Counted from the stretch's first letter, positions 35,518-43,985 are shown. The stretch is DNA of 64,000 nt from JAUNSR01 sp036655355 (GCA_036655355.1 JAVVQG010000001.1:186001-250000); one strand, 5' to 3'. Program-made: numbers and translations. Notes: generated by a model not told the origin, from the sequence alone.

Positions 35518-35979
35518 ATGAAATTGAAATTAATAGCAGCAGCTTTATGTCTTACCTTCGGAGTAACTCTTTTCGCACAGAATAAAACTCAGAAAGAAAA
35601 TCCTGCACCCCGTCAATATCCGACAGAACGTATGATCGAGGATCTTAAATTATCAGACAAACAGGTTCAGGAATTAAAACAGCTTCAAGAGCAACGTCGT
35701 GTTGAAATGGAGAAAAATCGCCAGACTCTGAAGGATCAAAAAGATGCGAAACGCCTCGAGAATCAAAAAGAACGTGACGAGTTCCAAGGAAAGGTGAAAG
35801 CAATCATGACACCTGAGCAATATCAGAAATACCAACAGATGCAACAGAAAAAAGAGAATCGCCCGAACCGCAAAGAGGGAGACCGTCGCAAAGGCGACAA
35901 CCGTCGTAAAGGTGATGACCGCACTAAAGGTGATTGCAGCGGATCAGCAAAATGTGATTCGAGTTGTGTAAAGAAATAA
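35518..35979 (+). CDS. Small periplasmic Spy/DUF4890-like protein
   Basis: 153 residues with a cleavable signal peptide (LIAAALCLTFGVTLFAQ, cut after Ala-Gln). The mature part is a Lys/Gln/Glu-rich helical segment with a Spy/CpxP-like pattern (EDLKLSDKQVQELKQLQEQR, IMTPEQYQKYQQM). The C-terminus consists of short repeats of DRRKGDNRRKGDDRTKGD and ends in three Cys residues (CSGSAKCDSSC). Such proteins are abundant in Bacteroidales and may be periplasmic chaperones or metal-sensing helpers; this is inference. It is a single gene with a terminator after it. Confidence 0.75.
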   Translation: MKLKLIAAALCLTFGVTLFAQNKTQKENPAPRQYPTERMIEDLKLSDKQVQELKQLQEQRRVEMEKNRQTLKDQKDAKRLENQKERDEFQGKVKAIMTPEQYQKYQQMQQKKENRPNRKEGDRRKGDNRRKGDDRTKGDCSGSAKCDSSCVKK

Positions 35980-36003
35980 TTACGCTTTAATTTACATGAA
36001 GCA

Positions 36004-36050
36004 AAAGGGGCTGTTTGAAAACAAATTGTTTTTAGACAGCCTCTTTTGAT
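36004..36050 (+). terminator. Terminator after the DUF4890-like gene
   Basis: AGGGGCTGT...AAAAC / GTTTT...ACAGCCTCTTTT stem. It is a member of the recurring GAGGCTGTCTA terminator family. Confidence 0.8.
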
Positions 36051-36204
36051 TTCTGTGTCTGCTTCTTCCTATATTTGCTTCTTTTTATGTTTGCTTCAGA
36101 ACTGGCCCATCTTGAGGAGAAGAAATCGGAAGAATACAGAAATCAATACGAGTAAAATTAAAATTAAAAGGAGTAATTTCTTCCGAGAAGCAGTTCGTTC
36201 ATCT

Positions 36205-36400
36205 CTTCAGAGTACTGAAGAAGCTGCTTCAGAGTACTGAAGAAGCCGCTTCAGAGTACTGAAGAAGCTGCTTCAAAGCACTGAAGAGGCTGCTTCAAAG
36301 CACTGAAGAGGCTGCTTCAAAGCACTGAAGAGGCTGCTTCAAAGCACTGAAGAAGCTGCTTCAAAGCACTGAAGAGGCTGCTTCAAAGCACTGAAGAAGT
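36205..36400. repeat. 22-bp tandem repeat, about nine units
   Basis: Units start at 36205, 36227, 36249, 36271, 36293, 36315, 36337, 36359 and 36381 (the last degenerate). The first three read CTTCAGAGTACTGAAG and later ones CTTCAAAGCACTGAAG, each followed by AAGCTG, AAGCCG or AGGCTG. Each unit contains CTTC...GAAG inverted arms. A 22-bp period cannot keep a reading frame, so it is not a coding repeat. There is no spacer variation, so it is not a CRISPR array. It lies 200-390 bases upstream of the GT2 gene. Confidence 0.9.
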
Positions 36401-36415
36401 AATTATATAGGATCA

Positions 36416-36511
36416 TTTCGCTATAAATAAAGGAGGGTTTCGCTATAAACAAAGGAAGGTTAAGAATTATAAACGGATTAAAAAGAGCTCAAATGCCTTT
36501 TATAGCGGAAA
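36416..36511. repeat. Direct pair and inverted copy of TTTCGCTATAAA
   Basis: TTTCGCTATAAA(T/C)AAAGGA occurs at 36416 and again 22 bases later at 36438. A related inverted copy, CCTTTTATAGCGGAAA, lies at 36496-36511. It lies between the tandem array and the GT2 promoter region. Confidence 0.65.
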
Positions 36512-36558
36512 AACGGCCACCTATTTCAGGAATATGGATTTTAGACAACCTCTTTTTG

Positions 36559-36566
36559 TATATTTG
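36559..36566 (+). promoter_or_regulatory. Possible -7 element of the GT2 gene
   Basis: TATATTTG, 30 bases before the ATG at 36597. No clear -33 box. It is preceded by a half copy of the recurring terminator (TTTTAGACAACCTCTTTTTG). Confidence 0.4.
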
Positions 36567-36596
36567 TAACATCATAAATCCTCATGCTTATATATT

Positions 36597-37766
36597 ATGG
36601 GCTCTATACAATCATTAATCTCCTTACAACCGGTTTTATTCCTTATATTGATTCTGGTTTTCTTAATTCAACTCTCTTACTACCTCTTCTTTTACCGACG
36701 TCCGCTTGCTCAAATCAATAAAGAAAAAAAAGGAAAAGTTTCTTTTTCAGACAGCGAACCGGGTATCTCGGTAATCATCTATGCCAACAACGATTCGGAA
36801 CAACTCAATAAACACTTGGGAGCTTTTCTAGATCAGGATTATCCCAAATTCGAGGTAATTGTTGTAAATGACGGATCAACGGACGAAACGGAAGATGTAC
36901 TATCAATCTACGAGGGGAAATACGATAACCTTTATCACACCTTCCTTGCGGATGGAGCAAGAAATCTTAGTCGCAGGAAACTTTCGCTTACATTGGGGAT
37001 TAAAGCTGCAAAATACGACATCGTAGCGCTTTCGAACGCGAACTGTTCACCACAAAGCAACCAATGGCTTCGACTAATCGCCCGCAATTTCACGGAAAAG
37101 ACAGATATTGTATTGGGTTACACCTCTTTCGAAAAGAGAAAGGGAATCGGCGAACGATTTGTAGCCTTTGATCTTCTACTCCGTTCCATTCGAATTTTCG
37201 GTTATACCATCGCTGTTAAACCGTTTATCGGAGAAGGCACAAACCTTGCTTACCGCAAAGTGCGTTTTTTTGAAAAGAAAGGATTCTCAAAATTCATGCA
37301 CCTTCAAATGGGGGATGACGACCTATTCATCAATCAGATCGCCACAGAAAGCAATACACGAGTAGAACTCTCGGAGGGTGCGTTTATGAATGCATCTTTC
37401 GACTCCAACAAAGCCGGTTGGCGACAGTTAAAACGTAATGGTGCATTCACGTCGCAGTTTTACAACTCAGCATCAAAGTTATTTTTCGGCTTTGAAAGTA
37501 CCACTCGCTACCTCTTTTACATAATTGCAGTATTGATTTTATTAGCAGGAACGTCTAACATTGCCCTGGCAAGTGCCACTGCTGCTCTCGTCGTCATCCG
37601 TTGTCTGCTATTGTCTCTCTTCTGGTTCATTACCGGGAAAAAAATGAATACCCGGCGTTTCTTCTTTACCGCACCCATCTTTGACTTATTCACACCGATC
37701 AGTAACCTTTTTTTCAAAATAGAGAATTTCTTCAACAAAAAACGGAATTACACCTGGCGCCTGTAA
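36597..37766 (+). CDS. Membrane-bound family 2 glycosyltransferase
   Basis: 389 residues. One N-terminal membrane helix (VLFLILILVFLIQLSYYLFF), a cytosolic GT-A domain, and two to three C-terminal helices. GT2 signs are VIIYANNDSE, EVIVVNDGSTDET, and GDDDLFIN, where many family members have ED(xx)L. The conserved RNGAFTSQFY may serve as the acceptor-side QxxRW-like motif. It probably transfers a sugar to a lipid or surface polysaccharide. It is not inside a polysaccharide cluster. The terminator overlaps the end of the gene. Confidence 0.85.
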   Translation: MGSIQSLISLQPVLFLILILVFLIQLSYYLFFYRRPLAQINKEKKGKVSFSDSEPGISVIIYANNDSEQLNKHLGAFLDQDYPKFEVIVVNDGSTDETEDVLSIYEGKYDNLYHTFLADGARNLSRRKLSLTLGIKAAKYDIVALSNANCSPQSNQWLRLIARNFTEKTDIVLGYTSFEKRKGIGERFVAFDLLLRSIRIFGYTIAVKPFIGEGTNLAYRKVRFFEKKGFSKFMHLQMGDDDLFINQIATESNTRVELSEGAFMNASFDSNKAGWRQLKRNGAFTSQFYNSASKLFFGFESTTRYLFYIIAVLILLAGTSNIALASATAALVVIRCLLLSLFWFITGKKMNTRRFFFTAPIFDLFTPISNLFFKIENFFNKKRNYTWRL

Positions 37767-37794
37767 CAGGCCGGGCGTAATTCCGTTTTTTTTT
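37741..37794 (+). terminator. Strong terminator overlapping the GT2 gene end
   Basis: ACGGAATTAC / GTAATTCCGT outer stem, GCCTG-TAA-CAGGC inner stem and a run of nine Ts. The left arm codes the last residues of the glycosyltransferase. Confidence 0.9.
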
Positions 37795-37795
37795 A

Positions 37796-39043
37796 TTATT
37801 CAAACCGTATCGCTTTCACCGGACTAATACGACTCACTACATACGAGGGTCCTATCAGAATCAGCAGCGATATGAAGACGGTAGCGATATTTAGCAGCAA
37901 AACATATAAGAGGTTCAAATCGATCGGCACTGCAGGAATGTAATAGGTTTCAGGATCAAGTTTTATGAAGTGAAACCTACTTTGCAACCAACAAATCGCA
38001 ATTCCGATTATATTACCCCATATCAAACCTTTTCCAACTAAAAAAAGAGAGATATAAAGAAACACCTTTCGTATGCCAAGGTTCGAATAGCCCAATGCCT
38101 TCAGAATCCCAATCATATTGGTTCGTTCAAGGATAATAATAAGCAATCCTGAAATCATGGTAAATGCAGCCACAACAGACATCAGTCCCAGAATAACCCA
38201 CACATTCATATCAAGCAGATCAAGCCATGAGAAAATTTGCGGATTTAACTCCTTGATGGAGCGAACATAATAATGTCCGCCATAAGGATCAGCCCCACCC
38301 AGCAATTTGAAGTACAGATCTTCAGAGATCTCATCCACACGGTCATAATCAGCCACACGTAGCTCCATGCCGCTTACTTGGTCGCTTTTCCAATTACTCA
38401 ATCGCTGAACATGCCTCATATCGCCCACCAAAAACAACTTATCATATTCAGTGAAATTGGTCTGATAGATGCCTCTGATCCTAAATTTCCTCGCACGGAT
38501 GTTATCACCGACAAAATAAGTCAGAAAAGAATCCCCCAGGTTAAGGTTCATCTTATCGGCAATATAACGTGAAATGATCACATCATTCGATGTCACGGAA
38601 TCTGAGAGTGAGAGGGTCTCCCCTTCAAGCATATTTGTTTTGAAGAAATCCCAGTCATATTCCTGCCCGACGCCTTTCAGTACAACTGCCATAAAAGCCG
38701 AATCCGTTTTCAGAACGGCCGGTTTCGTAGCGAAACGCTCGATATGCGTAATCCTAGGGTCCTCTTTTATTACATTGAGAACCGAATCAGTTACGGCAAT
38801 CGGGTTGGTTTCATAGGTTGTATTACTATCGAAATTGGTAATCTGAATGTGAGACCCGAAACCAATCACTTTGGCGCGAACCTCATTTTTAAATCCGATG
38901 ACGATAGCTACAGAGAGTATCATTACAGCCAAGCCGATGGCAATACCTGCTATCGCTATACGAATTGCAGGGGGCGACACGTTTCGCTTGTCACCGTCTT
39001 TACTGAAATGAATGCGTCTTGCAATGAATAATTCAAGGTTCAT
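37796..39043 (-). CDS. FtsX-like permease, LolC/LolE type
   Basis: 415-residue ABC-transporter permease with four membrane helices. N-terminal helix is IAIAGIAIGLAVMILSVAIV. A large periplasmic MacB-type domain follows (about 45-265). Three C-terminal helices form the FtsX domain (VILGLMSVVAAFTMISGLLI, FLYISLFLVGKGLIWGNIIG). This layout fits LolC/E, which releases lipoproteins from the inner membrane, and the N-terminal ARRIHFSKDGDKRNVSPPAI resembles Bacteroidales versions. No ATPase (LolD) gene is adjacent. Its ATG overlaps the stop of the upstream aminotransferase gene by four bases (ATGA). Confidence 0.82.
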   Translation of the reverse strand: MNLELFIARRIHFSKDGDKRNVSPPAIRIAIAGIAIGLAVMILSVAIVIGFKNEVRAKVIGFGSHIQITNFDSNTTYETNPIAVTDSVLNVIKEDPRITHIERFATKPAVLKTDSAFMAVVLKGVGQEYDWDFFKTNMLEGETLSLSDSVTSNDVIISRYIADKMNLNLGDSFLTYFVGDNIRARKFRIRGIYQTNFTEYDKLFLVGDMRHVQRLSNWKSDQVSGMELRVADYDRVDEISEDLYFKLLGGADPYGGHYYVRSIKELNPQIFSWLDLLDMNVWVILGLMSVVAAFTMISGLLIIILERTNMIGILKALGYSNLGIRKVFLYISLFLVGKGLIWGNIIGIAICWLQSRFHFIKLDPETYYIPAVPIDLNLLYVLLLNIATVFISLLILIGPSYVVSRISPVKAIRFE

Positions 39044-40239
39044 GATTTTCTTCTTGGGTATGCTTCCAATGCTTTACTTAGAACGACCAGCGCTTTCTGC
39101 AGATCTTCTTTATTTAATACGTAGGCAATACGCACTTCATCTTTTCCTAATCCCGGAGTGGTATAGAAACCGGAACCCGGTGCCATCATCACGGTCTGGC
39201 CCTCATATTCGAAGTGTTCCAGACACCAGGCGCAAAAGTCCTCAGCATCTTCAACCGGAATACGCGCCATGGTGTAGAAAGCGCCCATCGGAATAGGTGA
39301 ATAACATCCGGGAATACGATTCAGTCCGTCTACCAGGAATTTACGGCGCTCTACATATTCATTGTAAGTATCCAACATGTATTCGGACGAAGCATCCAAA
39401 GAGGCTTCTGCGATCAGCTGCCCGATCAAAGGAGGACTTAGTCGTGCTTGACAGAATTTCATCACACTCTGGCGCACTTCTTTATTCTTCGTCACCAATG
39501 AGCCGATACGAATACCACATTCGCTGTAACGTTTTGAAACAGAATCGATCAAAATAACATTCTCTTCAATACCTTCCAGATGGAAAGCAGAGATATAAGG
39601 TGCTCCCGTGTAACAGAATTCACGATATACCTCATCCGAGAAAAGGAACAGATTGTATTTCTTAACCAGGTCACGAATCTGATTCATCTCTTTCTGCGTA
39701 TACAGATAACCGGTCGGATTATTCGGATTACAAATAAGAATACCCTTGGTGCGTTCGGAAATCAATTCTTCGAATTTCTCAACCGAAGGCAAAGCGAATC
39801 CCTCTTCAATCGATGACGGAATTGTTTTGATTACGGCTCCCGCAGAAATAGCAAAAGCCATGTAATTGGCATACGCAGGTTCAGGTACGATAATCTCATC
39901 ACCCGGATCCAAACAGGCCATGAAGGAGAAAAGTACGGCTTCTGAACCACCTGTCGTTACGATAATATCATCAACCGCTACATTAATATTATACGTAGCA
40001 TAATAATCGACCAATTTGGTACGATAACTTAGAATCCCTTCACTCGGGCTATACTCCAGAATCGTACGGTCAATCTCTTTCAATTTATCAAGTGCAACTT
40101 GCGGAGTAGGCAAATCGGGCTGTCCGATATTCAGGTGATAAACCTTTACCCCTCTTGCTTTTGCAGCGTTCGCTAACGGAACTAATTTTCGAATTGGAGA
40201 AGCGGGCATCACAATCCCGCGCTCTGATATTTTCGGCAT
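39040..40239 (-). CDS. PLP-dependent class I/II aminotransferase
   Basis: 399-residue fold-type I aminotransferase of the aspartate-aminotransferase clade. Seen are YHLNIGQPDLPTP, TTGGSEAVLFSF, ILICNPNNPTGYLYT, SDEVYREFCY, and the PLP-binding Lys in SVSKRYSECGIRIGS; the last Arg site for the carboxylate is in GKDEVRIAYVLN. It probably transfers an amino group between a dicarboxylic or aromatic amino acid and 2-oxoglutarate. The substrate cannot be fixed by eye. It is the first gene of a two-gene operon with the Lol-type permease, a pairing common in Bacteroidales with no evident functional link. Confidence 0.9.
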   Translation of the reverse strand: MPKISERGIVMPASPIRKLVPLANAAKARGVKVYHLNIGQPDLPTPQVALDKLKEIDRTILEYSPSEGILSYRTKLVDYYATYNINVAVDDIIVTTGGSEAVLFSFMACLDPGDEIIVPEPAYANYMAFAISAGAVIKTIPSSIEEGFALPSVEKFEELISERTKGILICNPNNPTGYLYTQKEMNQIRDLVKKYNLFLFSDEVYREFCYTGAPYISAFHLEGIEENVILIDSVSKRYSECGIRIGSLVTKNKEVRQSVMKFCQARLSPPLIGQLIAEASLDASSEYMLDTYNEYVERRKFLVDGLNRIPGCYSPIPMGAFYTMARIPVEDAEDFCAWCLEHFEYEGQTVMMAPGSGFYTTPGLGKDEVRIAYVLNKEDLQKALVVLSKALEAYPRRKS

Positions 40240-40268
40240 TTTAAACTCTGGCTTTATTTAGTAACGGA

Positions 40269-40300
40269 CAAATTTACACTGTTGAGCCATATATAACAAA
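40269..40300 (-). promoter_or_regulatory. Promoter of the aminotransferase-permease operon
   Basis: On the minus strand: TTTG (40297-40300), 20 bases, TAAATTTG (40269-40276). It lies 30 bases upstream of the aminotransferase ATG. Confidence 0.7.
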
Positions 40301-40529
40301 TAAAAAACCTTTATAATCATTTATCGAAAATGGTTTACAAAATGAACTAAATCGGTTAAAGCCCGAAACACCATCCATTTACAGCATTTAAAATTGAAGT
40401 CGATACGATAAATGTGTAGTTTTTTAGAAACAGACTTCCAAGATTATTATATTATTAATAATTTCAAAAAAGGAGAATTTAATATAACCGATTTAAAAAG
40501 CCGGGTGTTATTTATTTGTATATACATTT

Positions 40530-40598
40530 AGGTCAAATACGCCATCTATATACCTTCGGTTGGGCAACTCAACTCTGGGTTAGCTATGGCGATTTCAT
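40530..40598 (+). repeat. Dispersed hairpin repeat, copy 2
   Basis: GGTCAAATACGCCATCTATA at one end and TATGGCGATTTCAT at the other. Relative to the downstream tannase-like gene it points the opposite way from copies 1, 3 and 4. It ends 32 bases before that ATG. The rest of 40300-40530 is AT-rich, with nothing nameable. Confidence 0.85.
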
Positions 40599-40630
40599 TT
40601 GTATAAATATCCACCCAAAATGTTCTTTAT

Positions 40631-42166
40631 ATGAAAACAATCGGATTATTAATTCTATTGATTATGGGTATTTCACCAATCGTGAAAGGGGTACAGGAAA
40701 CCTTTCCTCTTGAATTTGATGCCAACCGTTACACCATTCAGAGTTTTACCTTCGAGAATAAGGAATATAAGGTGCGCGCTTTTGAGAATATTATATATGT
40801 AGCCAATCCTATAGACACGGCTTATCAAAAAATGAATATCTATATCCCGGAAGGTTATTTTCATAACGAATCCATCAATGGCTATTCGATTGAATCTGCC
40901 CCCATTTTCTTTCCGAACGGAATAGGAGGATATATGCCGGCTCAGCCCAAAACACTGAATGATGCCGGGAAAAGAGATATATTCGGACAGTTGCCCGGGG
41001 GAAATACGCATCGGACTCCACCTCCCCTCGCAGGAAACATGAAAGAGGGATCAGCCATCCATTATGCCCTATCAAAAGGGTACATAGTAGCATCTGCAGG
41101 CGCTAGGGGACGCAGCCTGAAGAATGCCGATGGCATATTCACCGGGAAAGCGCCTGCCGGTTTAGTGGATTTGAAAGCCGCAGTATGTTATCTGAGATAT
41201 AATGACAAAAAAATCCCCGGAAACAAAGAGCGCATTATCTCCAATGGAACCAGTGCGGGAGGTGCAATGTCTCTGCTTTTAGGAGCAACCGGCGATAATC
41301 TCGATTATAAACCCTACCTGGAAGAGATCGGTGCAGCGAATGTTCCCGATCACATTTTTGCAGTTTCCGCCTATTGTCCCATCACAGATCTGGATCATGC
41401 AGACTGCGCCTATGAGTGGCAATTTAACGGAATCAATACCTATGAAGCACAAATGATGGATATGATTTCAGGAATCACTCCCAACAAAACGACTTCAGAT
41501 CAACTCTCGGAGAAACAAATAGAAGTATCAAACCAATTAAAGGTTCAATTTCCAATCTACCTCAACAGTCTCAACATAAAGGATGAAAAAGGCAATACCC
41601 TTCTGCTCGATGAACAAGGATTTGGAAATTTCAGAGATTATGTGGGATCGTATGTAATACAAGCTGCACAAAAGGCACTAGACGCAGGAAAGGATCTTTC
41701 GAATGTCAGTTGGTTGACCATACAAAACGGGAAGGTAACCGGATTAGATTTTGAAGGTTGCATCCGTAATATGAAAAGAATGAAATCGCCTCCGGCTTTT
41801 GACACCTTTGATCTAAGCGCCCCAGAGAATCATCTCTTCGGAACGGAAGCGATTAATGCCCAGCATTTCACGGAATATTCCTATAAGAACGATCCTACAA
41901 AAGGACCTCTTGCAGCGGAAACAATCATCAAAATGATGAATCCGTTATATTATATTGGTACACCAAATACGAATACCTCGCAATTCTGGCATATCCGTTA
42001 TGGTACGATAGACAACAATACGAGCTTTGCAATTGAAGTTATTGTTGCTACCTTACTAAAGAATAAAGGATATGAGGTCGATTTTGAACTTGCGTGGAAC
42101 CGACCTCATATGGGAGATTATGATCTTGGTGAATTATTTGACTGGATGGATAAGGTATGTAAGTAA
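40631..42166 (+). CDS. Tannase-like secreted esterase (subtype B)
   Basis: 511 residues with a signal peptide (MKTIGLLILLIMGISPIVKG). It is an alpha/beta hydrolase whose nucleophile lies in SNGTSAGGAMS (Ser208), as in the GTSAGG of subtype B bacterial tannases. The other triad members are visible in RYGTIDNNTSF (Asp461) and NRPHMGDYDLGELFDW (His493). The long insert between strand and helix regions is the lid domain of this group. It should cut galloyl or feruloyl-type esters of plant phenolics outside the inner membrane; the true substrate is unproven. It is monocistronic, with only 18 bases to the convergent flavodoxin-like gene, and carries repeat copy 2 upstream. Confidence 0.8.
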   Translation: MKTIGLLILLIMGISPIVKGVQETFPLEFDANRYTIQSFTFENKEYKVRAFENIIYVANPIDTAYQKMNIYIPEGYFHNESINGYSIESAPIFFPNGIGGYMPAQPKTLNDAGKRDIFGQLPGGNTHRTPPPLAGNMKEGSAIHYALSKGYIVASAGARGRSLKNADGIFTGKAPAGLVDLKAAVCYLRYNDKKIPGNKERIISNGTSAGGAMSLLLGATGDNLDYKPYLEEIGAANVPDHIFAVSAYCPITDLDHADCAYEWQFNGINTYEAQMMDMISGITPNKTTSDQLSEKQIEVSNQLKVQFPIYLNSLNIKDEKGNTLLLDEQGFGNFRDYVGSYVIQAAQKALDAGKDLSNVSWLTIQNGKVTGLDFEGCIRNMKRMKSPPAFDTFDLSAPENHLFGTEAINAQHFTEYSYKNDPTKGPLAAETIIKMMNPLYYIGTPNTNTSQFWHIRYGTIDNNTSFAIEVIVATLLKNKGYEVDFELAWNRPHMGDYDLGELFDWMDKVCK

Positions 42167-42184
42167 GGTATGTGGCTGATGCAT

Positions 42185-42820
42185 TCATCGAATGAAATTC
42201 GTCCGAATTGTTTCATTGTAAACAGGAAGAGGCACACCTTCTTTGGTAGCTTCTTTCATTTGAAGAAGCCATAAGAAGGTTTTTCCCAGATTTTCCATCA
42301 CCTGCATTCCCTCTCCATCGCATATGGCTTCTCCGGGGGCGGCTCCGTGTGCCATATTCCAGTAAGTGGAAGTTGGAATGAGCATTTGCGACATTCCAAG
42401 ATAGAAGTTCAAACCGGAATAGGTTGCGGTAGCTCCTCCGCGACGCAATGCCACTACTCCTGCGCCTACTTTGTTGGTAAACCAGCCACCGTTGGCATAT
42501 GCAACATAAAAAGCCCGATCCAAAAAACACTTCATTGTTCCGGCAATTCCCGCATAATAAACCGGGGATCCTAACAATATACCGTCTGCATCCTTAAGGA
42601 TCTGAAGCCATTCATTCACTTCGTCATTATTAATAATGCAGCGTTCATTCTTATTCTCCACACATTTATTACAGGCGATGCATCCGTGAATATTTTTATT
42701 ACCCACATGGATAAACTCCGTTTCTACGCCACCTTGCCGAAGCACTTTGCAAACCGCTTCCAATGCAATAGAGGTATTTCCTTTTTTTCGTGGACTACCG
42801 TTAATCACAACTACTCTCAT
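42185..42820 (-). CDS. NADPH-dependent FMN reductase / iron-sulfur flavoprotein family
   Basis: 211-residue flavodoxin-fold protein. The FMN phosphate loop is NGSPRKKGNTS (residues 7-17). A compact cysteine cluster CIACNKCVENKNERC (about 47-61) is typical of the archaeal/bacterial iron-sulfur flavoproteins. DGILLGSPVYYAG and the C-terminal SGLNFYLGM region complete the fold. It should bind FMN, perhaps with a 4Fe-4S cluster, and pass electrons to quinones or other acceptors. Its neighbours do not help to assign a role. It is a single gene on the minus strand. Confidence 0.85.
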   Translation of the reverse strand: MRVVVINGSPRKKGNTSIALEAVCKVLRQGGVETEFIHVGNKNIHGCIACNKCVENKNERCIINNDEVNEWLQILKDADGILLGSPVYYAGIAGTMKCFLDRAFYVAYANGGWFTNKVGAGVVALRRGGATATYSGLNFYLGMSQMLIPTSTYWNMAHGAAPGEAICDGEGMQVMENLGKTFLWLLQMKEATKEGVPLPVYNETIRTNFIR

Positions 42821-43007
42821 GGTTCTAAACTTTTTGAAGTTAAAAGAATTATTTTTTTATATTAGAAACAACTTAAACTCTTTATATGTTCTGTTTCTGT
42901 TATTTTCCGAATTAAGATGATCTCTTTCGTTTAAAAGGAATAGAAAAGAATTTCAAATATTCATCATTTTGTAACATCAAAAAAAGATGCTGTATAACAT
43001 TTATGCT

Positions 43008-43015
43008 TATCTTTG
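43008..43015 (+). promoter_or_regulatory. Probable -7 element of the 97-residue orphan gene
   Basis: TATCTTTG. With it the leader before the ATG at 43141 is about 120 nt. No strong -33 box. Confidence 0.45.
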
Positions 43016-43021
43016 TGGTGT

Positions 43022-43140
43022 AAATGAGAAAGTCCTAATGGGGGACTGATCAAATACAAGAGCTCGTTGAATTATTGTAAGGTCAGATAAATCTGCTGAT
43101 GCGATGTGCGTCAGCCCGAAACTTTTAAAAAATTACGATT
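43022..43140 (+). promoter_or_regulatory. Structured 5' leader with three small hairpins
   Basis: AGTCC/GGACT at 43031-43047, CAGA/TCTG at 43084-43095, and CTGATGC/GCGTCAG at 43096-43114, the last two back to back. It ends at AAAATTACGATT before the ATG. I recognise no known riboswitch class. Confidence 0.45.
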
Positions 43141-43434
43141 ATGAGTACAGTTAAAGATTTATTATTGAGCGAATTAACTTCAAAAGGTTTTATTTACTAT
43201 CCTGAATTGAAAAGACTTATGTTGAAAAACGAAATGGGTCAGATTTCAATGGTTACAGTGATTGAAATGAACGATGAAACGAAGTGTAGAGTGTATTTCA
43301 GCCAAAACGATGCAAATGCCGATTTGAAAGACTACACCGATGACCGATCTTTCAGCTACGACGCTGAACAAATTCTAAATTATGTTCAAAATGTAGCCGG
43401 ATCAGCGCATGCAGCGACAAAGTTCGCAGCATAA
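43141..43434 (+). CDS. Hypothetical small protein (97 residues) with structured leader
   Basis: Cytosolic, mildly acidic protein starting MSTVKDLLLSELTSKGFIYY. There is no signal peptide or helix-turn-helix that I can see. The middle looks like a small beta-sheet domain (MGQISMVTVIEMNDETKCRV, YFSQ), and the C-terminus is helical (QILNYVQNVAGSAHAATKF). Codon use is like that of its core neighbours, and base composition does not suggest recent transfer. It is a lone gene with a long leader and two strong terminators downstream. I do not recognise the family. Confidence 0.7.
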   Translation: MSTVKDLLLSELTSKGFIYYPELKRLMLKNEMGQISMVTVIEMNDETKCRVYFSQNDANADLKDYTDDRSFSYDAEQILNYVQNVAGSAHAATKFAA

Positions 43435-43581
43435 TCCAACAGGTCTTCCGCAAAATAAGCTCCTCCTCGCAGGATTTTATGCGAAAAACCTTTCTCAAGT
43501 GAGAAGAACATTATTATATAAACATTCAAAAACCACTATCTGAACCTTGCAACTACTTCACGTGTGATTTATCAATGTACG

Positions 43582-43619
43582 CCTGCCGGTCTCAAAACGA
43601 GAATAGCAGGTTTTTTTTT
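43582..43619 (+). terminator. Terminator of the 97-residue gene
   Basis: CCTGC...TCTC-AAAAC-GAGA...GCAGG stem followed by nine Ts. Confidence 0.85.
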
Positions 43620-43680
43620 GCCCTGTACTCTACGAATTCCATTTTTGACCCGATCAACAGAACCTCTAAAATGACACATA

Positions 43681-43729
43681 AAAAAGAGAGACCTGCTTTT
43701 CCGCTCCCGGAAAAAGGTCTCTCTTTTTT
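43681..43729. terminator. Second terminator-like hairpin
   Basis: AAAGAGAGACC / GGTCTCTCTTT stem with A-run before and T-run after, so it works in both directions. The remaining stretch to 43985 is AT-rich and shows no gene or clear promoter for the hut operon. Confidence 0.75.
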
Positions 43730-43985
43730 ACCCTAATCTAAAAAACCACAATAATGCATCTGTAACAAATCCGCATACATCTTGAAAAACTTGATAATTT
43801 TAAAACAAATAAAATAATTTTTTGTTCGCATTTTGTTTATTTTTTTTTCATTTAGTATCTCCAAACCGCACAAAATCGGTTATAAATTAACGAATAATCC
43901 AATGTTTAAGAGCAGATACAACGCTTTATACGAACACAATTCAGTATATTAAGTGCCATTAAACACACCTTAAATCTTCAATTTT

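Noticed and set aside
36046..36240. 64-codon frame running into the tandem repeat
   Set aside because: It starts inside a terminator and ends in the second repeat unit; the 22-bp period breaks any frame.
36205..36400. Possible CRISPR array
   Set aside because: The units are directly adjacent with no unique spacers and a 22-bp period; there are no cas genes in the window.
43022..43140. Known riboswitch in the leader of the 97-residue gene
   Set aside because: The hairpins do not match any riboswitch class I know; kept only as an unnamed structured leader.
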